A stretch of 64,000 bases of DNA, taken from the IMG/VR virus record IMGVR_UViG_3300006793_000015, positions 50,470 through 114,469 of that record; one strand, written 5' to 3'. Source of the stretch: a virus. Both the position numbers and the translations under genes were made by a program. Below the pieces are notes generated by a model, which saw only the letters and a program-made list of their open reading frames with translations, was not told where the DNA came from and searched no databases. Position 1 is the first letter of the stretch. Each line of letters starts with the position of its first letter. Below are positions 1 through 8,049 of the stretch, piece after piece.

Positions 1-2645
1 ATGGAACCATCGTGTCCTTGAATAACATCAATTGATGTCTTGTATGTGTCATCTGTAAACTTACTTGGAACATACTTTGGATATAATCCCAACTTAGTAG
101 GAGTAGGCGGCACAAAGTTACCACCTGTAGTAATATACTCAACGATCTCAAGTTTTTCGTTTGAAACTAATGTTACACTGTCCGCCAATGTAACAAACGG
201 AGTTGTTGTAGAGAAAGTATAATCTCTATCTTTTACCAGCATAACACCATTGTTGTATATTAATACACCAGTTTCACTTGGAACTGTGTCGTTGTAAGTT
301 TTATTAAGTTCAAACTTCTTATTATCAATATCAAAAATTGTATATGTTAAAGTTGTTGTATCTGTTGAGAACGGAACCATATCACTATTGTGATATGCCA
401 TTGTATTATTTTTACCAGCGAACATTGTCTGTAAAATAGAATCAACAAACCTAGATGTATTTGAATCATACTCGAGGTTGTCAGCAGTAGTTAAAAATAA
501 GTTCTTAAATCTATTGTATTGTACTTCTGCGTGGTCAATTGAAGTGAAAAAGTCATATTCGTTGTTTGTTAGTATGTACCCTGCTTTTGCTAAACTAGCA
601 GAGTTTTGAACAATGTTTGTTCCTAACAGACTGATGTCGCCAATGTCTCTAGTATTATTATAACCAAAGTATGTGCCCTCAAATTCTAAACTATTATCAA
701 CGCACGTTCCGATATGGTCTCTAATTTGTCCAAGGGTGTATGTTGTTGTTACGTCCAAATTATTAAGCGGGTTATTATTTAAGTTAACAGGAATGTTATA
801 CACTTCTCCATCTACTAAGTTTTCAGTAGTGTCGTCAGTATAGGATTTTATAACAAGTACGTCACCAGTGGTAAGGGCTGTTGTGAAATTAACATACTGT
901 ACATTATCAGTTGTTAAAATATAAAAATCTTTTGTGGTGGAGGAGTTTTCTCCTTTCTCCTTCAACTTTCCGTTAACTTTTACAATTAAATTCTTTGCGT
1001 TAGTTTCTTCCTTTGGAGTTGTCGTAATTTTAAACTGTTGTAATTCAGATCCTACTGAAATTGTTTGTTGTATAAACTGTCTACTCTCAAACGGTGCTTT
1101 TGTCCAGTTATTTTCTACTGTATAATCAGAAATACTATTATAGTTGTGTAAAAAGCCTTTTGCGTTTCTTACACTACTAGTGACATTGTTTAAAACATCA
1201 GTAGTATATGTAAAACTATCTCTAATAATATTATCGTAAAAAACAATGTCGCCAATGTTATTAAAGTTTCTATATGTTAAAGCAAAACCTAACTCAGTGT
1301 CTGCCACTCCTGCTGAGTTTACTGCGTAACTGAACACTGGAGAACCAGCGAACGTGCTGTTAGTATATGTTGAAAAACTAACACCAGTCTCATCAAACAT
1401 ATCAAACAATGGGGCTTGGTTTACTCCTGCTTTAATTTGTCCTTTATTCCATTTGCTGTTTTTATAATACCACTGTGTTCCTGCATTATTGCCATATTTG
1501 GCAATAAGTGTATTATGCTCTACAGGATCTGCGATAGTAGTTGACTTTTCCAAGTGTATAGTATCTACACCAGCAATTCTAAGAATTTGTATTTCGTATA
1601 CAAAGCCATTAACAAAAGGATCTGCATCGCTTGTAAATACTATTAATTGTCCTTCTTCAACCAACTTTCCGTCTATGTAAGTACCAGCACTTGGCTGTCC
1701 TTCTAAATCAGAGAACGCATCTGTAAATAAAGTGTCAACTAAGTCGACATCTGTTAACTTAGCAGTACCAAAATCATAAAGTTTTAAGTTTTTATCAAAC
1801 TCAATAATAGGACGTTTTGCTCTAACTGCTGAATCAAATACAGGAACTGTGTTTGTATATTCTGCTGTTTTGGTAATAATATCTTCATGGAACCAACGGT
1901 TATTATTACTCCATTGGTTGCCATCAAGTGCGCCAGGCTTAATAGTTATGTAATCTTTAGTTAGAGAATAAACTGCTGACTCAGGTGTGACTAAAGTGCT
2001 CCACTCAATCAATTCAATGCTCTTTCCAACATTTGCAACCAGGTATTCTTTGTTTTGGTATGATGATGGATACGTAGATGCGTTAGTGAACTTAACTTTT
2101 AGTCCAGAGGAAAACACCACTGATTGTGTGCCACTAGTAGCAGTAAAAGTTGTTTTGCCTATTAAATCTGATTCTACATTAATTTCTTGATCAATCTCTA
2201 TAGTATCTGGACCGTCTTGTAACCAAAAGTATTTTGTATAACTGGAAATTTTATCTTGGTCAATAGGTGGTGTCCACACATAGTATTCACTAGAAAACAA
2301 TCTGTTATGATTATAACTACTACCGCCCTTTACTTTAACTGAGTTAATTGTGTCAATATATGTGGCGGCAAAGGCATAAGCAGATTGCTCTAAGTTTGCC
2401 GTTGCTAAATCTTTTTTAATTGTTATTGCAGGTTCTAACTGATAGTTTCTTCTATCAGATGTTGTTTCAACTACATAACTATCAGTTGTTTCAAAGTTGT
2501 TAACATCTCGCCTTCCAACGAAACCATTAACAACATCCAAAGTCCCTGGGGACATTAACTGATCCAATGTTGCGTTTAAAAACTTTTTATTAACATCAGT
2601 TTGAAACTGTCCAGGTAATAGGTTAACAGTCTTTCTTATTGCCAT
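1..2645 (-). CDS. large virion structural protein, baseplate-proximal (partial, 3' end outside window)
   Basis: An open frame runs from an ATG at 2645 on the minus strand to the left edge (about 881 codons visible) without a stop. The N-terminus reads MAIRKTVNLLP, followed by NKKFLNATLDQL and later a VNGFVGRRDV stretch. The body is Asn/Thr/Ser-rich and beta-strand-like, with no enzyme motif visible. It starts 8 nt after the gp6 stop with an AGGAAAT ribosome-binding sequence, so it belongs to the gp25-gp6 baseplate operon. Similar large proteins sit next to gp6 in marine T4-like phages, so a baseplate or tail-fibre attachment role is inferred. The short plus-strand ORFs across it are antisense shadows. 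Function is not established from sequence. Confidence 0.75.
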   Translation of the reverse strand, partial: MAIRKTVNLLPGQFQTDVNKKFLNATLDQLMSPGTLDVVNGFVGRRDVNNFETTDSYVVETTSDRRNYQLEPAITIKKDLATANLEQSAYAFAATYIDTINSVKVKGGSSYNHNRLFSSEYYVWTPPIDQDKISSYTKYFWLQDGPDTIEIDQEINVESDLIGKTTFTATSGTQSVVFSSGLKVKFTNASTYPSSYQNKEYLVANVGKSIELIEWSTLVTPESAVYSLTKDYITIKPGALDGNQWSNNNRWFHEDIITKTAEYTNTVPVFDSAVRAKRPIIEFDKNLKLYDFGTAKLTDVDLVDTLFTDAFSDLEGQPSAGTYIDGKLVEEGQLIVFTSDADPFVNGFVYEIQILRIAGVDTIHLEKSTTIADPVEHNTLIAKYGNNAGTQWYYKNSKWNKGQIKAGVNQAPLFDMFDETGVSFSTYTNSTFAGSPVFSYAVNSAGVADTELGFALTYRNFNNIGDIVFYDNIIRDSFTYTTDVLNNVTSSVRNAKGFLHNYNSISDYTVENNWTKAPFESRQFIQQTISVGSELQQFKITTTPKEETNAKNLIVKVNGKLKEKGENSSTTKDFYILTTDNVQYVNFTTALTTGDVLVIKSYTDDTTENLVDGEVYNIPVNLNNNPLNNLDVTTTYTLGQIRDHIGTCVDNSLEFEGTYFGYNNTRDIGDISLLGTNIVQNSASLAKAGYILTNNEYDFFTSIDHAEVQYNRFKNLFLTTADNLEYDSNTSRFVDSILQTMFAGKNNTMAYHNSDMVPFSTDTTTLTYTIFDIDNKKFELNKTYNDTVPSETGVLIYNNGVMLVKDRDYTFSTTTPFVTLADSVTLVSNEKLEIVEYITTGGNFVPPTPTKLGLYPKYVPSKFTDDTYKTSIDVIQGHDGS

Positions 2646-2653
2646 ATTATTTC

Positions 2654-5600
2654 CTATGCACTTGTTGTAATTGTGCCGCTTGCTCTAATCTTAGATGCTG
2701 TTACTGCATCAATAATCTCAACGTTTTCTACTTTAGCATCACTTATAAAAATCTCATCGCTTGTACACTCAATTTCAAACAAACTACCAAAAGTTTGCTC
2801 AGTACCCTTTGGAACAATTAATACTGTTGCAACGTGTGGTGATAATTCAGTGTGAATATACGCTGATAATTCTGTAAAGTAAAATGTATCTCCAAAGTCC
2901 CAATTTACGCTATCAAAATATTCATTAATAGCACTCACTGCCTTTGTTTTAATTTCAGTGTCAGTGATTGAAGACTGTGGATTTTTTACAATCTTAAACT
3001 CTGCTTGCAGATAGCTATCTGCTTTGCTTCCAAACAATACTTTATACTTTACTGGATGGAAAATAATCTCATCACTTAGCATTTTATAATCTAATAAATT
3101 ACTAAATTGTGACGATAACTCTGTTGTAGTACTTTCTTCTGGTTTAATAACAACACCAGTATTATCTTTTATGTAACGAATAAATTGGTTACTATATGAT
3201 TGGGTTAATATATACAAATCAATAATATTACTCAACCCAGGGTTAATTCTTCTGTCGCTTGGTGAGTTATGCTTGTAGTTAAAGTATAAGTCTTTTCTAC
3301 CAATATATGCCAAATAATCTGTGCTATCCAACAATGTACTATCTGCTGAATTGTTTACTTTAAACTTCTTATCTAGAGTTAAGTATATAACTTCTCCGTC
3401 ACTAAAAATTGACAAGTCTGTTGGCAAGTTTGTTGCTAAATCGTAATCTAAATTAACTTCTTTTGTAGTTAATCTATATTGTTCTCCACCGTCTGCCTCA
3501 GTTAACTTTTCAAAAAATACTAATTTGTTATTTGGATTAACTGTTGGATCAATTACTGTGGTAAACTGATCTGGATTATCTGGAATGCCGTCGTCATCGC
3601 TATCTAAAAATGTAACTAATACTCTACGTGTGTTTGTGCTTCCTGAAAACTCTGTGTCTAAACCGTAAATTTGCCAAATGTAATCTTGATCTAATGCGTC
3701 ATTAGAATCAGGCTTGCTATTCATTTTAAATACATTAACGTGGTCTGCTAATGTTTGTCCAGTTCGTGAGTCATAAATTTTAACTGAATCGTCAAAGTAA
3801 AATCTTGTTTCCAAATCACTTTCAAAACTGTATTTTAAACCTCTATATGTTGATGTATAAATTACGCCAGTACTACTAAAACGTATCATCCAACTTGAGT
3901 CTTTACGTAGTCCGGAAGTGTCGCCCGCAAAGCTAAAACTAAATGCATTTGTCGTATTTAAATTTTCTGCTAATACAATAATCCATTCTCTAGTAGTTGC
4001 ATCAAAGCGTAAGCCAAACTCTTCATGATTAAATATTTTGTTTAGCATTGCGGTTTCAATTGCAGAAGTCAAGTCTGTATCAAACTGCGGAATAATTTCC
4101 GCTACTTCTGCACCATCACCAATCTTTTCTGTTAGTGTTACTGGGCCGGAGCCGTCGGATAGATTGCCGGTGCCACCATTCATGCCATCACCTACTACGT
4201 TTTTAACCATTGCCCATATGGAACTAAATGTTCCTGGAGCACCAACTACACCAGTGTGTAAACTGCCATCTGACTTAAAGTATTTTCCAGACGGTGCATT
4301 AAACTTAACTAGTGAGTTTGTTGTTAACCACACTCTGTTGTCTGGTGCCCCTGAACCAATTGGAACTGGAGAGCCGATGTTGTTTTTAAAATAACCAGTG
4401 CTGATATTAGTGCTTGTAGTTGACTGTTCCCAAGTTGTGGTGGATACTGATATTCTTGGGTAATTTTTATAGTAGTATTGTTTACTACTAACGTTACGTA
4501 GAATAGGTTCAATAGTATCGCGAATAATTCGCAATATATCCATTTCATTAGAAAACTCAAAATCAAAATTGTTAGTAAATAATTCTTGGAATAATATTCC
4601 ATCCTCACAAAATACGTTTGTGGATGAATACTTTGCTGAAGGATCAATGACATCTAAATATCTAGATATACCACTTGATGTTCTATTAACTGCCTTTGCT
4701 TTAATAATTTCGTTTGTTGCTGTTACTGGAAAAATATTATAATCTTCGCCATTAACCATTCTGTTTTGTGAATAATAACTCTGCGGTGCCTTTGTTCTAA
4801 TATCTTCAATAGTTTCTCTTTCGGCTGCATTATAAACTTGCTGTTGTAGATCAAGAACCATTGTTAATGTATGTTGAACATTATATTTGCTTAGGTAACT
4901 AATGTTTAACGTTACACCTTGCATATCGTCTGAGTTAATGTCGTATGACAATCCGTTACCTTGTCTAAAGTATGATCTAAAACTACCGCGTGGCATATCA
5001 GAAAATATACCGTCGCCAAACACATATGTAATTTGATCTGCTTCACGTGATTGTACACTGTATAATGATCTTATATCTCTTGATAAACTATTGTAAATCA
5101 CGTTATTACCTGTTACCGCTGGCACTTGCGTCCATAGTCTATATAAGTCATTGTTAGAATCTAACTCATATAACCAAACATCATTTTGGCTAACGTTACT
5201 AGTATTAATTAATACTTGTCTATTAGGAATTGCTTGGTCAATAGTAAAATCAGATGCTCTTAAAGTACCTTGTTTAAAGTAAGCAAAGAAGCCAGTGTTG
5301 ACACTGCCGTTACCTTTGCCGTCACTTCTATATAAAAAACTAAATGGTGAGATAGTGCTAGGTTCTTTTTCATAAACATAGTCATAACCTTCAAAAGTAG
5401 CACTAACAATTTCAAAATCAATATTAACGCCATCAATTGATGCTTGGAATGGAAACACTGGCAGTGTTCCAGTTGCTATGTTAATTTGGTATTCTTGAGT
5501 CTCGATACCATTTAACGTTTTAGAACTATTAGGGTTACCAACTTTTTGTGTGTTCACCATTGCCGCATTTAATACTAAATTAATTTGTTCTGCGTAATCA

Positions 5601-6049
5601 TCATTATTAATGTCATTCCAATCAATTCTAGTGTTTGCTAAATTCTCTCCATTGGAATCATAAACATCTTCCGTTGTAGAGATGCTTGATAACTTTAACA
5701 TTCCGCTTGCGTTTACACTACGCTTTGCGTTATAACTTACGAGTCTCGCAAGTCTTAAAATACTTTCTCTGCGTTCAGCAGTTGCTAGGAAGTTTTCTCT
5801 AGCGTTTAAATCTACTCTGTAACTAATGTTTTGTGTTACATAAGATATGAGGTCAATTAACGCAATAAATTCTGAACTTTCAATGTAGTCATTGAAATCT
5901 TCAGGATAGTATGCTTTGATGTAATCAATCATTGACTTACGCAATGTTTGGAAATCATAACTCTCAAAGTCTGCGTTAATAAAAGATTGGTATAATACTT
6001 GCCAATCCTCTGCGTTGTATATGTTATTTTGTCGTGTTGTTAATGCCAT
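2654..6049 (-). CDS. gp6: baseplate wedge subunit gp6
   Basis: This 1131-residue protein is the gp6-type baseplate wedge component, which forms the inner ring joining wedges around the hub. The conserved N-terminal region is visible at about residues 30-110: a LRKSMIDYIKAYYPEDFNDY segment, then SEFIALIDLISYVTQNISYR and DLNARENFLATAERRESIL. T4 gp6 is 660 residues, so this version is much longer, with extra beta-rich sequence in the middle and a C-terminal part ending in an SGTITTSA tail. Its start codon overlaps the gp25 stop (TAATG, 1-nt overlap), implying coupled translation. The downstream gene begins 8 nt after its stop. Identification is from sequence family resemblance and neighbours. 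Confidence 0.9.
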   Translation of the reverse strand: MALTTRQNNIYNAEDWQVLYQSFINADFESYDFQTLRKSMIDYIKAYYPEDFNDYIESSEFIALIDLISYVTQNISYRVDLNARENFLATAERRESILRLARLVSYNAKRSVNASGMLKLSSISTTEDVYDSNGENLANTRIDWNDINNDDYAEQINLVLNAAMVNTQKVGNPNSSKTLNGIETQEYQINIATGTLPVFPFQASIDGVNIDFEIVSATFEGYDYVYEKEPSTISPFSFLYRSDGKGNGSVNTGFFAYFKQGTLRASDFTIDQAIPNRQVLINTSNVSQNDVWLYELDSNNDLYRLWTQVPAVTGNNVIYNSLSRDIRSLYSVQSREADQITYVFGDGIFSDMPRGSFRSYFRQGNGLSYDINSDDMQGVTLNISYLSKYNVQHTLTMVLDLQQQVYNAAERETIEDIRTKAPQSYYSQNRMVNGEDYNIFPVTATNEIIKAKAVNRTSSGISRYLDVIDPSAKYSSTNVFCEDGILFQELFTNNFDFEFSNEMDILRIIRDTIEPILRNVSSKQYYYKNYPRISVSTTTWEQSTTSTNISTGYFKNNIGSPVPIGSGAPDNRVWLTTNSLVKFNAPSGKYFKSDGSLHTGVVGAPGTFSSIWAMVKNVVGDGMNGGTGNLSDGSGPVTLTEKIGDGAEVAEIIPQFDTDLTSAIETAMLNKIFNHEEFGLRFDATTREWIIVLAENLNTTNAFSFSFAGDTSGLRKDSSWMIRFSSTGVIYTSTYRGLKYSFESDLETRFYFDDSVKIYDSRTGQTLADHVNVFKMNSKPDSNDALDQDYIWQIYGLDTEFSGSTNTRRVLVTFLDSDDDGIPDNPDQFTTVIDPTVNPNNKLVFFEKLTEADGGEQYRLTTKEVNLDYDLATNLPTDLSIFSDGEVIYLTLDKKFKVNNSADSTLLDSTDYLAYIGRKDLYFNYKHNSPSDRRINPGLSNIIDLYILTQSYSNQFIRYIKDNTGVVIKPEESTTTELSSQFSNLLDYKMLSDEIIFHPVKYKVLFGSKADSYLQAEFKIVKNPQSSITDTEIKTKAVSAINEYFDSVNWDFGDTFYFTELSAYIHTELSPHVATVLIVPKGTEQTFGSLFEIECTSDEIFISDAKVENVEIIDAVTASKIRASGTITTSA

Positions 6050-6438
6050 TATGCTGTACTCAGTGTAGCGGTAGTTGTTTGTGTGTTAAAATCAATTAGC
6101 AAATTTTCTATTATCTGGTCTGGAATAAACTTTAAGTTTAATTCTATTAATAGACCGTGCTCATATTGTTTAACCACTATATTTTCTGCTTCTATTCTCG
6201 GATCATAAGCAATAACATCCTGTATGTCTTGTCTTATTGTTTCTATTGTGGTTTCATTCAAGGGCTCGTAAACCATATCCCATACCACAGATCCAAAATC
6301 AGGTAGTTGTAACTTTTCACCTTTTCTTATATTAAAATGGTTCATAAGATCTTGTTTTGCAATATCAAAACCAGTTAATGTGTAAGAATTAGAGAAGTTT
6401 TTGCCCAGAGTATTGAAGCCTTTATATGTAATCGCCAT
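6049..6438 (-). CDS. gp25: baseplate wedge subunit gp25 (GPW/gp25 family)
   Basis: A 129-residue protein of the GPW/gp25 family, a small baseplate wedge protein that connects gp6 to the sheath initiation site. Family hallmarks are visible: an N-terminal NSYTLTGFDIAKQDLMNHF segment, then RKGEKLQLPDFGSVVWDMVYEP (residues about 39-60), the classic motif in which gp25 proteins carry a conserved glycine-rich turn before a VWD/YEPL strand. Length matches T4 gp25 (132 residues). It opens the gp25-gp6 operon and overlaps gp6 by 1 nt. No Shine-Dalgarno sequence is present; instead a CTAAATA late-promoter box ends 5 nt before the ATG, so the mRNA is predicted to be leaderless. Confidence 0.93.
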   Translation of the reverse strand: MAITYKGFNTLGKNFSNSYTLTGFDIAKQDLMNHFNIRKGEKLQLPDFGSVVWDMVYEPLNETTIETIRQDIQDVIAYDPRIEAENIVVKQYEHGLLIELNLKFIPDQIIENLLIDFNTQTTTATLSTA

Positions 6439-6443
6439 ACTAA

Positions 6444-6450
6444 TATTTAG
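6444..6450 (-). promoter_or_regulatory. late promoter box CTAAATA, 5 nt before gp25 start
   Basis: On the minus strand the sequence is CTAAATA-TTAGT-ATG. The box is one base off the T4 late consensus TATAAATA and ends exactly 5 nt before the gp25 start codon. T4 late boxes occupy roughly -13 to -6, which would place +1 at the A of the ATG. Confidence 0.6.
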
Positions 6451-6486
6451 TTATTTTAATTATATACTACTATTAACCTACGTAGA

Positions 6487-8022
6487 TTAATTACTACTGT
6501 CAGCAATATGTGAGGTGGTTCCTGCTTTAGGTTCCTTTTTCTTTGATTGGTTAATTCTTGGATCTGGCTCGTGCATTGGAACTCGTTGCATTGCGGTATA
6601 ATAAGAGTAGCTGCCATCAACAGCATAACGTTTACCACCGTGCGTGTTGGATGCTCCTTTGTTTACCCAGTTATTTTCATATATAGCAACTCTGCCTGCT
6701 TCTTCAGCAACGTTTCCGGCTTCAGTGTTGAGTTTAATAGGATACTTTGTTCCGCCGCCACTTTTAAGAAAAATACATGCTGTGCTTGTAAGGCTAATTG
6801 CTTCCTTGCAAGTAATATTAAACCAGTCAGTGGACTTAAAGTTCATAGTGCCTACTGATGTTGCTTTTAAATTACCATTTATATAGAAGTGAGCGTGTCC
6901 TTTGCCTTGAGCATTTGTTGGATTTGTTTCTATTTTAAAGTTATGCCCTGCTAGTAGATTAATATCCTCGCCCGCTTGTATATTAACATCAACATCTGCT
7001 AACATATTAACATTACCTTCGGCATGAACGCTAACGTCTTTAGCACTAAACACATCTACTGATCCGTCATTTCTCAACTCAGCCCAAGCACTCCCGCTTG
7101 CAGTTCCTAAATAAACTGTGCCACCGTCGTCACTTAATAAAATTTGATGCCCTGTACCTGTTCGTAATCTTATTAACTGGCTAGTACCATTATTGTCGCC
7201 GTCGTCCATAACAAAAGTATGTCCGCTTTTTCTGTTAACAGGCCACTCATATCCTTCTTTATTTTCCTCAGTAACAAGTCCTTGCGTAATTGTTCCAAAG
7301 TCATAATCTAAAGGACCAGGCGTGGAAATACCAAACACATTAGACGGACTCTCGCGTTGAACACTAGAAGTTGTAAGTCCTCTAACATAGTCTGTTTCTA
7401 ATCCTTGCATAAGCAAAGTATCAAACATTGGGTGTACAGGTTTTTCTACATTTTTCCAAGCAGTAGTTTTGTCAAATTTCTTGGTACTTAACTTATTATA
7501 TTCCGCAACAGGCACTTCAAACTTTGGTGAAGTTATACCAGCTGCTTTAGTAGAACTTGAGCCTTTAAATGCTGGCGATGCGGCGATACCCGGAACCATA
7601 TGTAACATTAATGCGTCAGGAATATATGAGATAATATAACCACTTCCTAGTTTGCCTTCTGCAAACACTACCATAACTTGGGTATCAATATCAGGTGTAG
7701 GGAAGGTCATACCATATGATTTAGTGGTCATTTCATACTGATCATTATTATCAGCTAATGCATTCGTTCTTCCGTAAAAAGGCAATGCTAATGAGCAAAG
7801 TATAGTGTTAGATTCATACTCTGTCTTATCGTAACCTGATTCTTTGGATTTACGCTGTTGTGCTAATGCAGGAATATAAACCGCAATACGATTCATACCG
7901 CTGTCATCACCATATCCTTTGACAATACCTATATAAGGACCTGGGTCTGTTTTCGCTGTATAATCTCGTCCAGCAGTGGGTAATCCTACTGTAGGCTTTT
8001 TAGGATGATTTGCTTGAGGCAT
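6487..8022 (-). CDS. gp5: gp5-like baseplate hub spike protein (no lysozyme domain visible)
   Basis: A 511-residue central spike protein resembling T4 gp5. Residues about 25-140 form an OB-fold-like domain (PGPYIGIVKGYGDDSGMNRI, then VYIPALA and IDTQVMVVFAEG). From about residue 265 the protein turns into short strand repeats (HQILLSDDGGTVYLG, VDVFSAKDVSVHAEG, NVNMLADVDVNIQAG, EDINLLAGHNFKIE) typical of the gp5C trimeric beta-helix needle. The region between, about 145-260, has no recognisable T4-lysozyme catalytic arrangement, unlike T4 gp5. It lies between the 963-aa hub-like gene and gp25. Start ATG at 8022 follows a GGAAAAG sequence. The C-terminus is polar and Lys/Ser-rich. Confidence 0.8.
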   Translation of the reverse strand: MPQANHPKKPTVGLPTAGRDYTAKTDPGPYIGIVKGYGDDSGMNRIAVYIPALAQQRKSKESGYDKTEYESNTILCSLALPFYGRTNALADNNDQYEMTTKSYGMTFPTPDIDTQVMVVFAEGKLGSGYIISYIPDALMLHMVPGIAASPAFKGSSSTKAAGITSPKFEVPVAEYNKLSTKKFDKTTAWKNVEKPVHPMFDTLLMQGLETDYVRGLTTSSVQRESPSNVFGISTPGPLDYDFGTITQGLVTEENKEGYEWPVNRKSGHTFVMDDGDNNGTSQLIRLRTGTGHQILLSDDGGTVYLGTASGSAWAELRNDGSVDVFSAKDVSVHAEGNVNMLADVDVNIQAGEDINLLAGHNFKIETNPTNAQGKGHAHFYINGNLKATSVGTMNFKSTDWFNITCKEAISLTSTACIFLKSGGGTKYPIKLNTEAGNVAEEAGRVAIYENNWVNKGASNTHGGKRYAVDGSYSYYTAMQRVPMHEPDPRINQSKKKEPKAGTTSHIADSSN

Positions 8023-8038
8023 TATGCTTTTCCATTGT

Positions 8039-8046
8039 TATTTAAA
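8039..8046 (-). promoter_or_regulatory. late promoter-like box TTTAAATA upstream of gp5-like gene
   Basis: Minus-strand TTTAAATA lies 16 nt before the gp5-like ATG, with a GGAAAAG ribosome-binding sequence between. It deviates from TATAAATA at one position and sits in the only gap between the gp5-like and 963-aa genes. Confidence 0.4.
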
Positions 8047-8049
8047 GTT

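Noticed and set aside
4038-4394. 118-aa plus-strand ORF opposite gp6, and other antisense ORFs such as 39484-40371 (295 aa) opposite the fibre
   Set aside because: They lie wholly within strongly supported genes on the other strand, have no ribosome-binding site and mirror the codon pattern of the real gene; the long one arises from the fibre repeats.
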